Shown one piece after another: positions 1 to 4,688 of a stretch of DNA of 7,254 nucleotides. Made by a program: the position numbers and the translations under genes. The DNA is from Gammaproteobacteria bacterium (GTDB taxonomy: Bacteria; Pseudomonadota; Gammaproteobacteria; Arenicellales; DRJH01). The notes below the pieces were generated by a model. The model had not been told where the DNA came from. It did no database searches and was given only the letters and a program-made list of their open reading frames with translations. The stretch spans positions 1-7,254 of the forward strand of contig DRJH01000442.1 in the NCBI GenBank assembly GCA_011052285.1, read 5' to 3'. How positions within the stretch are numbered: position 1 is the stretch's first letter; each line of letters starts with the position of its first letter.

Positions 1-525
1 GCCGTACAAGCCGATTGAGTTCCCCCCATATGTTTTGGCAATATGGGCAAGCCGATTGGCAACCATTCCGGAAGCTTTTTCGTAGGGTACCCGCACGAAG
101 TGTTCGTCATCGAACGAACCTTTGGTTTTGGAGACATAATCTGGATCACCATGTCCTGGTTTGCTCCACTCTTCCCAAACGTCCTTGCGCACATACGTAT
201 CCCCCTCAAGACGATCCGAATAGATCGGCTCAGCTGCAGTCAAACCCTTGATGCACTGCACACCGGAGTTGGTTGGGTGTTGGGGATCGGGGCGCATGGA
301 AACAATTTTTCCATTCTCCACCTGAATGAGTGTGCCGCAACCCACACCACAATACGGACATGCCGCCTGAAACTCCTTACGCCCTTCATCATTTTCTGTA
401 GCAGGTACGGGCGCTGCTTCAAGCTCTGGGTTGTTACCGACAAACAAACTCGCACCAGCAACCGAGGCCGCCACGAAGGCATTGCCCTTGATAAAATCTC
501 GTCGATTAATCTTGATCCTTCTCAT
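1..525 (-). CDS. Tat-exported molybdopterin oxidoreductase, N-terminal part (runs off window)
   Basis: This is an open frame of 175 codons without a stop that leaves the window at base 1, so only the N-terminus is present. I translated it by hand. The start ATG (523-525) follows an AAGGGGA ribosome site with 7 bases of spacing, 18 bases after the cytochrome stop. Residues 8-14 (RRDFIKG) are a twin-arginine motif followed by a hydrophobic stretch (about 16-29), so folded, cofactor-loaded export to the periplasm is expected. Cys56, Cys59, Cys63 and Cys91 give the CxxCxxxC...C ligand set of a [4Fe-4S] cluster. The following CIKG (Lys93) matches the conserved lysine between cluster and molybdenum site in the NapA/NasA/formate dehydrogenase branch of the DMSO-reductase superfamily. 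CPYCGVGC is more like NasA/NarB and formate dehydrogenases than classical NapA (CRFCGTGC). The molybdenum ligand and substrate pocket lie outside the window, so nitrate reductase, formate dehydrogenase or another substrate cannot be separated. The cytochrome just upstream is a likely electron partner. Confidence 0.88.
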   Translation of the reverse strand, partial: MRRIKINRRDFIKGNAFVAASVAGASLFVGNNPELEAAPVPATENDEGRKEFQAACPYCGVGCGTLIQVENGKIVSMRPDPQHPTNSGVQCIKGLTAAEPIYSDRLEGDTYVRKDVWEEWSKPGHGDPDYVSKTKGSFDDEHFVRVPYEKASGMVANRLAHIAKTYGGNSIGLYG

Positions 526-532
526 GCTCTTT

Positions 533-540
533 TCCCCTTT
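533..540 (-). promoter_or_regulatory. Ribosome binding site of the molybdoenzyme gene
   Basis: Read on the minus strand this is AAAGGGGA, 7 bases before the ATG at 525. It fixes the start and puts the Tat motif at residues 8-14, as expected for an exported enzyme. It lies inside the 18-base gap after the cytochrome stop, which supports co-transcription of the two genes. Confidence 0.6.
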
Positions 541-543
541 CGT

Positions 544-1212
544 TTATATATCTTCAGGGATACGCAAGGTGCGCATATAGCTGATGATATCGTCAATTTC
601 CGAATCGTTCAGATTGGCTAGCGCGGCTGGTCCACTAAATGAACGCATACGAGTATTATCCCGGCCATGCTTAATGGTTTCCCGAATAAATCCATCGGAG
701 GCAAGGCGCAAAAAATCCACTCCGCCAATCGCGGTACCCGAGCCATCCGCCGCGTAGCCCTGGCCAAAAATACCATGGCAATTTGCACAAATTGACTGAA
801 ACCAAACCTTGCCAAGTTTTGCGTTACCCATGGATTCAGGCTCTGCATTGACTTTGGCTGATCGGTTAGGTGTCTGCGTGTGTGAACTCAAAAAAGTGAT
901 TATTGCCTTGATTTTTTTCGCCCCCAGTTGCTCTCCCCAAGCGGTCATGGCGGTACCAGCACGCCCTTTGGCAATGGTTGCAACAAGGAACTGATCCGAG
1001 GCTGTACTCAGGAACTGCTGGTTGATCAGGGAAGGTGCTACTCCCGGTTTACCAACCGCATCTTTTTGATGACAAGCCACGCAGTTTCTCTGATAGACCT
1101 TTTTCCCCTGCTCCACAGCACTTTGCTGTGATGCCGCTACAGCGGATTGTGCTCCGACCACGGCCAGGCATATCGTTAACGCACATGAAACAACAGCCCT
1201 GATTTTTAGCAT
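544..1212 (-). CDS. Periplasmic diheme cytochrome c
   Basis: The 222-residue protein has a Sec signal peptide (about residues 1-27, ending AVAA before Ser28) and two class-I cytochrome c domains in tandem. Heme 1 binds at CVACH (44-48) with probable distal ligand Met89 in a GRAGTAM segment. Heme 2 binds at CANCH (142-146) with probable distal ligand Met189 in GRDNTRM. Each domain ends in the usual amphipathic C-terminal helix (about 98-110 and 203-216), and a charged linker (about 112-130) joins them. It should be a soluble periplasmic electron carrier. A GGAGG ribosome site 7 bases upstream supports the ATG. The gene is first in an apparent operon with the Tat-exported molybdoenzyme that starts 18 bases after its stop, so it probably passes electrons to or from that enzyme and a quinol oxidase, quinol dehydrogenase or terminal oxidase. 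The upstream region carries a perfect FNR box, suggesting induction at low oxygen. Direction of electron flow is unknown. Confidence 0.92.
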   Translation of the reverse strand: MLKIRAVVSCALTICLAVVGAQSAVAASQQSAVEQGKKVYQRNCVACHQKDAVGKPGVAPSLINQQFLSTASDQFLVATIAKGRAGTAMTAWGEQLGAKKIKAIITFLSSHTQTPNRSAKVNAEPESMGNAKLGKVWFQSICANCHGIFGQGYAADGSGTAIGGVDFLRLASDGFIRETIKHGRDNTRMRSFSGPAALANLNDSEIDDIISYMRTLRIPEDI

Positions 1213-1219
1213 AATTTTT

Positions 1220-1224
1220 CCTCC
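1220..1224 (-). promoter_or_regulatory. Strong ribosome binding site of the cytochrome c gene
   Basis: The minus strand reads GGAGG with 7 bases to the ATG at 1212. This near-ideal Shine-Dalgarno sequence selects that start over other candidates, and the signal peptide begins directly after it. Confidence 0.75.
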
Positions 1225-1289
1225 ATTCGGTGATTGCGTCTCCCCAACCCTCCCTTGGGTCAGGATTCTGATACAAGACTACACGTGAT

Positions 1290-1313
1290 AATACGTAAGT
1301 ATTTATACGTATT
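1290..1313. promoter_or_regulatory. AATACGTA inverted repeat, candidate response-regulator operator
   Basis: Perfect 8-base arms AATACGTA (1290-1297) and TACGTATT (1306-1313) are separated by 8 bases, each arm containing the palindrome TACGTA. The plus strand at 1295-1302 reads GTAAGTAT, which matches 7 of 8 bases of the GTAMGTAG motif I recall for rhizobial FixJ. A further CACGTG palindrome lies at 1282-1287. The site sits in the promoter region of the cytochrome/molybdoenzyme operon, next to a FixJ-type regulator gene. It falls just downstream of the start point predicted from the FNR box, so it could repress that promoter or serve a second one. Binding by the neighbouring regulator is inference. 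Confidence 0.5.
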
Positions 1314-1322
1314 TCCGAGGCG

Positions 1323-1328
1323 ATATTC
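1323..1328 (-). promoter_or_regulatory. Probable -10 element of the cytochrome/molybdoenzyme promoter
   Basis: The minus strand reads GAATAT. If the FNR box is centred at -41.5, as in class II FNR promoters, the start point falls near 1316 and this hexamer occupies -12 to -7. It keeps the two most important bases, A at -11 and T at -7. The implied leader is about 100 bases. The assignment depends on the FNR box being used. Confidence 0.4.
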
Positions 1329-1350
1329 CCATATGTTTTTATTGGGATCC

Positions 1351-1364
1351 TTGATGTAGATCAA
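1351..1364. promoter_or_regulatory. FNR/ANR-type binding site
   Basis: TTGATGTAGATCAA is a perfect match to the FNR consensus TTGAT-N4-ATCAA, with both half-sites complete. It lies in the only sizeable intergenic region of the cytochrome/molybdoenzyme operon, centred about 145 bases upstream of the cytochrome start. A usable -10 (GAATAT) is placed correctly for a class II activated promoter. It implies expression under oxygen limitation by an FNR, ANR or related CRP-family regulator. Confidence 0.75.
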
Positions 1365-1380
1365 ATTGGAGCAATAGCTG

Positions 1381-1412
1381 CCGCAGTCCCCATCATGCGG
1401 GGCCTGCTGGCC
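1381..1412 (-). terminator. Possible weak stem-loops after the response regulator gene
   Basis: Just after the response regulator stop (1415-1417) there are small GC-rich inverted repeats: GGCC/GGCC (1401-1404 and 1409-1412, loop of 4) and CCGCA/TGCGG (1381-1385 and 1396-1400, loop of 10). No T-run follows, so a classical intrinsic terminator is not shown. They may slow or partly stop transcription from the regulator gene into the cytochrome operon. Confidence 0.25.
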
Positions 1413-1414
1413 GA

Positions 1415-2029
1415 TCAGATTTTTGCTTGTTGCAACAAAACCATGCGGACAATATCAGATAGTGATTTGGTTCCCAGTTTGTTCTTTACCGTGGCTCGAT
1501 GCACCTCAACCGTTCTGGGACTAATATCAAGTTCTGATGCAATTTCCCTGCTCGATTTACCGGCAATCAATAAATCAACCACCTCGCGTTCACGTGCTGT
1601 CAGGCGGCCCAATCGTTGTGTGGACTCGAACCGCTGCCGGGACCGAAGCTGATGCTGTTGTTGGTCGCTGAATGATCTGCGAATACTCTGCAACAGCGAC
1701 TCGCTGTGGATGGGTTTCTCGATAAAGTCAATCGCACCGAACTTCATGGCTTGTACGGCTAAAGGCACATCACTGTAGGCTGTAACCAAGATGACGGGGA
1801 GTTCAATATCCTGGACTTTTGGGTGCTGCAACAACTCCAGGCCCGTGATCTCTGGCATCCGAATATCAAATATTGCACAACCATGCATGGCTGGATTACA
1901 TTCATCTAGAAACGTAGCAGCCGAGGGATAGACCCTGGCCGTTATTCCCTCCGACAAAAGAAGCTCGTAGAGTGAGTCTCGAACCGCGGCATCATCATCC
2001 ACGATATAGACAATTTGTTCAGTTGCCAT
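1415..2029 (-). CDS. FixJ/NarL-family response regulator (receiver + LuxR-type HTH)
   Basis: From the ATG at 2029 the protein has 204 residues. The receiver domain (about 5-120) has the acidic pocket DDD (11-13), phospho-acceptor Asp55 in FDIRMPEITG, Thr83 and Lys105 in EKP, all residues needed for phosphorylation. A glutamine-rich linker leads to a LuxR-type helix-turn-helix (about 138-200) with LTAREREVVDLL and a recognition helix around SPRTVEVHRATVKNK, typical of the FixJ subgroup. The frame stays open to 2092, but 2029 is chosen because it has a GAGGAAA ribosome site and because an upstream start would add 21 residues with no place in a receiver fold. It overlaps the kinase gene by 11 bases, so the two are translationally coupled and form a cognate pair. 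The likely target is the downstream cytochrome/molybdoenzyme operon, whose promoter region holds a FixJ-like palindromic site. The target assignment is inference. Confidence 0.92.
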   Translation of the reverse strand: MATEQIVYIVDDDAAVRDSLYELLLSEGITARVYPSAATFLDECNPAMHGCAIFDIRMPEITGLELLQHPKVQDIELPVILVTAYSDVPLAVQAMKFGAIDFIEKPIHSESLLQSIRRSFSDQQQHQLRSRQRFESTQRLGRLTAREREVVDLLIAGKSSREIASELDISPRTVEVHRATVKNKLGTKSLSDIVRMVLLQQAKI

Positions 2030-3821
2030 CGTCTGTTTCCTCGACCATTGGGTCCGTCTCTTCGATAATCGGCAGGGTAAAACAAACAACAAAGCCTACA
2101 TTGGGTAGCTTCCTGGCCCATATATGCCCTTCATGACTTCTGATAATCGACTGACTCACCGAGAGGCCAAGACCCATGCCCTCTTTCTTCAGACTGAAGA
2201 AGGGTTCAAAGATCTGTTCGAGTTTAGCTATTGTCGGCCCGGGACCCTGATCACTTACAGAAACCTTAACACAGCTATTCTCGGCCAGGTCTGTGCTGAT
2301 AGTCAGTTTCCTCCGTGCCGGGTGAAACCCTGCCATCGATTCACAGGCATTACGTAGCAAATTCAACAAGACCTGCTGGATAAGCAAACGATCTGCAAAT
2401 ACCAGTGGAGAAGGTTTCAGCAGAGCGGTTTCAATACTTACCCGATACTTGCGCACCTCCAGCTCAGCCAGATTCAACGTCTCGTAAATTAATCTCGATA
2501 GATTCATTGAGCAACGTTGCATTTCCCGGTTACGAGTAAAATTTCCCACCTGCTGAACCACAGATCCTGCCCGCTCGGCCTGATTCGAGATTTTCATGAG
2601 AATCCTTGTCAACTTGTCCCCCTGTAGACTGGTATTTTTAACAATTCGCAAGCAACTGTCCGTATAGCTCCGTATCGCCGACAGGGGCTGGTGTAGCTCA
2701 TGGGCAATTTCTGCTGATAGCCGCCCGAGCACTTCTAATTGTGAAGCGCGCTCCCTTTCCTGTACGTGTAGCCGTTGTAGATCCTGTTCAACCTGCTTTC
2801 GATTGGCCATCATTCGAGCCAGAATCCACAGTGAACCATTCATCAGCAACAGAATGATCAATGCGGGGAGAAAAACTTCAGTTCTTACTTCATTCCTTAT
2901 GGCCATAAATTCCTGGTCCGGATAACGAGAAACGAGCTTCCAGAAGGATTGCCGGGGATTTCGATAGCTTAGTAACTTCGATACACTTGATATAATCTCA
3001 GCCGGGTACAGGGTGACAAAACGGTATTGACCTCCGTACAGAAAAAAATGCCCGGATAGACGGCTGGATATTCGTCGCCAAACAGCTGGTGAACGAATAC
3101 CCAGCCGTCTCTGTTTACGGTCAGCAAACATAAAGCCCCATTCATCCTGGGGATCCGATCCCACAAGCCAGTACCCTTGCTGATTGAGCAGCATGGAATA
3201 ACCGCTGCCAGAGTCACCGAAGCGGGTAACCTGTTTGAAATAGCTGAGTAGATTTGTGACCAGATGCTCGAGAATAATCACACCCAGCTTTTTCCCATAG
3301 CGGTCAACAACCGGCATACCCAATTCTATTATCGGTTGTAGTGGCCGTATAATTTTCCCCTGTCGGGTGGCGAGCACCATGGGTGATATATAAATCTCTT
3401 TAGCATTGAGCATAATGGTCTGAACAAAATCATCCCGTTGTCCCAGATATCGTAATTCTCTTGGTGGGACGATAACTGCCTTGTCATCCTGATAATGCGT
3501 AGCCAACACTTCCTTGCCTTGCTTATCCAATAAGCTAATCCGGTCGTACAGCTCGTTGGAATTCAGGAAAGCAATAAAAATTTCAGCCAGTTCTTTGGTA
3601 CCAACAGTGGATGTAAAGGGCTGGCGCACACGAATTTGTTGGTTCAGAAACAATAGACTGTGTGCTGCATGCCGGAGGCTCTCCCGAATGGCGGTCGTTT
3701 GAATCTTGAGATGATGCGCTTGTTCTATAGCAATTTTTTGCTGATAGCTGCTGATTTCTTTCTGATAGAAAATGAAGGCGCCACCGACAATCAGAATGGA
3801 GGTACTGATTGCCAACAACAA
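2019..3821 (-). CDS. Membrane sensor histidine kinase with periplasmic Cache-type sensor (start uncertain)
   Basis: From the TTG at 3821 the protein has 600 residues. Order: transmembrane helix (about 2-18), periplasmic region (about 20-315) with the layout of a double-Cache sensor as in DctB-type kinases, second transmembrane helix (about 317-337), a coiled linker without a clear HAMP domain, a HisKA domain with His374 in EIAHELHQPL, and an ATPase domain. The latter has the N-box (Asn491 in LLRNACESM), G1 box DQGPGP (524-529), F box EPFF (539-542) and G2 box GMGLGL (548-553). All catalytic motifs are intact. It should sense a small extracellular ligand and phosphorylate the overlapping FixJ-type regulator. 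The start is odd: no in-frame ATG exists near the N-terminus. TTG 3821 has a GAAAGGG site 5 bases before it, but the frame remains open to a stop at 3885-3887. The upstream codons encode a basic segment that would suit a cytoplasmic N-terminus before the first helix. Confidence 0.9.
   Translation of the reverse strand: MLLAISTSILIVGGAFIFYQKEISSYQQKIAIEQAHHLKIQTTAIRESLRHAAHSLLFLNQQIRVRQPFTSTVGTKELAEIFIAFLNSNELYDRISLLDKQGKEVLATHYQDDKAVIVPPRELRYLGQRDDFVQTIMLNAKEIYISPMVLATRQGKIIRPLQPIIELGMPVVDRYGKKLGVIILEHLVTNLLSYFKQVTRFGDSGSGYSMLLNQQGYWLVGSDPQDEWGFMFADRKQRRLGIRSPAVWRRISSRLSGHFFLYGGQYRFVTLYPAEIISSVSKLLSYRNPRQSFWKLVSRYPDQEFMAIRNEVRTEVFLPALIILLLMNGSLWILARMMANRKQVEQDLQRLHVQERERASQLEVLGRLSAEIAHELHQPLSAIRSYTDSCLRIVKNTSLQGDKLTRILMKISNQAERAGSVVQQVGNFTRNREMQRCSMNLSRLIYETLNLAELEVRKYRVSIETALLKPSPLVFADRLLIQQVLLNLLRNACESMAGFHPARRKLTISTDLAENSCVKVSVSDQGPGPTIAKLEQIFEPFFSLKKEGMGLGLSVSQSIIRSHEGHIWARKLPNVGFVVCFTLPIIEETDPMVEETDDGN
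2036..2042 (-). promoter_or_regulatory. Ribosome binding site deciding the response regulator start
   Basis: The minus strand reads GAGGAAA, 6 bases before the ATG at 2029 and inside the last codons of the kinase gene. It supports the 204-residue product over the 225-residue extension beginning at 2092. Confidence 0.6.
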
Positions 3822-3899
3822 AAAAACCCTTTCAGTTTTATGTAGGAAGAGATGTTTCAGCCTGAAAATCCTTTCATCACCGAGTTAACAGTCTTTATT

Positions 3900-4568
3900 T
3901 TATCTTTCTTGTGATCCGGAATTTAGTGTAGATAATCTAGCCGAAAGTTTTTCTTTCCACTCCAGAGACAGTTCAGGAATAAGAATTGCTTTTTCCATAA
4001 TACTTTGAGATTCCTCATAGTTTTTATCAAAAAATGATCTAAATAACGATTTAACGCTCAACTGGAATTTCCCTAGTTTAACCCTATTTACATCATCGCC
4101 AGTTTCAATATAACCTTCATCAATTACACGCATATAAACACCTGTAGCAAAGTTTTTTACAAACATTTTTGGCATATTCTTATTCCCAACAGCAATGCTG
4201 AGCTTGTAGCACGGTATTCGTGGTTGAGTAACCTCTAATATACATTGACCAATACTTAATTGATCCCCAATATGCAATGATGATTCATTAAAATTAGAGA
4301 TAGTTAAATTTTCACCAAAGATACCGAGCTTCATTTCGTTATTTTCCAGTACCTTTCTCCAATAGAAATAGTGCTCCGAAGAGAATCCATAAACCGCTTT
4401 ATGTTCACCTCCGTGGTTTTTTAAATCTGCCTGCTGATCGCCAGCTAAATTAGTTTTAGAAACATAAACTGGTCCAATTGTAGGTTTTTTAAAGATACCA
4501 GTTTTTATCATCTTCCCTTGATACTCTATTACAGTTGGCGGAGAAATATTTATAGATAAAATCTTCAT
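3900..4568 (-). CDS. yiiM: YiiM-type MOSC-domain protein
   Basis: The 222-residue cytoplasmic protein matches the architecture and length of E. coli YiiM (about 224). The MOSC fold (about 1-160) includes GDQQADLKNHGGEHKAV (43-59, with HGG), GIFGENL (82-88), a GD turn (101-102) and PRIPCYKL with the conserved Cys120. A short C-terminal helical region (about 165-222) fits the 3-alpha domain of this family. YiiM proteins are molybdenum-cofactor-related and linked to reduction or detoxification of N-hydroxylated compounds such as 6-hydroxylaminopurine. The ATG at 4568 has only a poor Shine-Dalgarno match. Base composition is strikingly low: sampled 60-base lines run about 27-37% GC against 50-58% in the neighbouring chemoreceptor gene, which suggests horizontal acquisition. 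It separates the chemoreceptor and kinase genes. A role with the nearby molybdoenzyme is possible but unproven. Confidence 0.88.
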   Translation of the reverse strand: MKILSINISPPTVIEYQGKMIKTGIFKKPTIGPVYVSKTNLAGDQQADLKNHGGEHKAVYGFSSEHYFYWRKVLENNEMKLGIFGENLTISNFNESSLHIGDQLSIGQCILEVTQPRIPCYKLSIAVGNKNMPKMFVKNFATGVYMRVIDEGYIETGDDVNRVKLGKFQLSVKSLFRSFFDKNYEESQSIMEKAILIPELSLEWKEKLSARLSTLNSGSQER

Positions 4569-4613
4569 TTATGTCTTTATAATATTGTTGAGTTAGTGGC
4601 TAAATGCAGACAG

Positions 4614-4619
4614 ATTATA
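4614..4619 (-). promoter_or_regulatory. Candidate -10 element for the MOSC gene
   Basis: The minus strand reads TATAAT, a perfect sigma-70 -10, about 45 bases upstream of the MOSC start. No recognisable -35 lies 16-18 bases above it and there is no extended -10 TGn, so the promoter may be weak or activator-dependent. Confidence 0.4.
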
Positions 4620-4625
4620 GAGTAC

Positions 4626-4688
4626 TATTCCCGGGCAGCCTCCTGGGCATCGTATGACAAACCTATGGGAATACTGAGCATGGTATTC
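4626..4688 (-). repeat. Overlapping inverted repeats after the chemoreceptor gene
   Basis: On the minus strand, GAATAC (4683-4688, overlapping the chemoreceptor stop) can pair with GTATTC (4669-4674) over an 8-base loop. Alternatively TATTCCC (4667-4673) can pair with GGGAATA (4626-4632) around a 34-base interior that holds a weak CCCAGG/CCCGGG stem. The central segment is shared, so the two folds exclude each other. No T-run follows, so this is not a standard terminator. Confidence 0.4.

Noticed and set aside
22..49. Repeat of CCCATATGTTTT shared with the intergenic region near 1328-1339
   Set aside because: The shared run is short and one copy is inside coding sequence; most likely chance.
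43..621. Plus-strand open frame of 192 codons
   Set aside because: It lies opposite the molybdoenzyme N-terminus and the end of the cytochrome gene, shows no recognisable domain, and both minus-strand genes have clear motifs and ribosome sites.
1292..1311. NarL/NarP heptamer site for nitrate control
   Set aside because: The TACGTA copies do not fit the TACYNMT heptamer because G occupies the fourth position; a near match on the minus strand (TACTTAC) fails at the last base.
2030..2092. 21-residue N-terminal extension of the response regulator
   Set aside because: The ATG at 2029 has a ribosome site and starts directly at a normal receiver N-terminus; the extension overlaps the kinase gene further and has no family counterpart.
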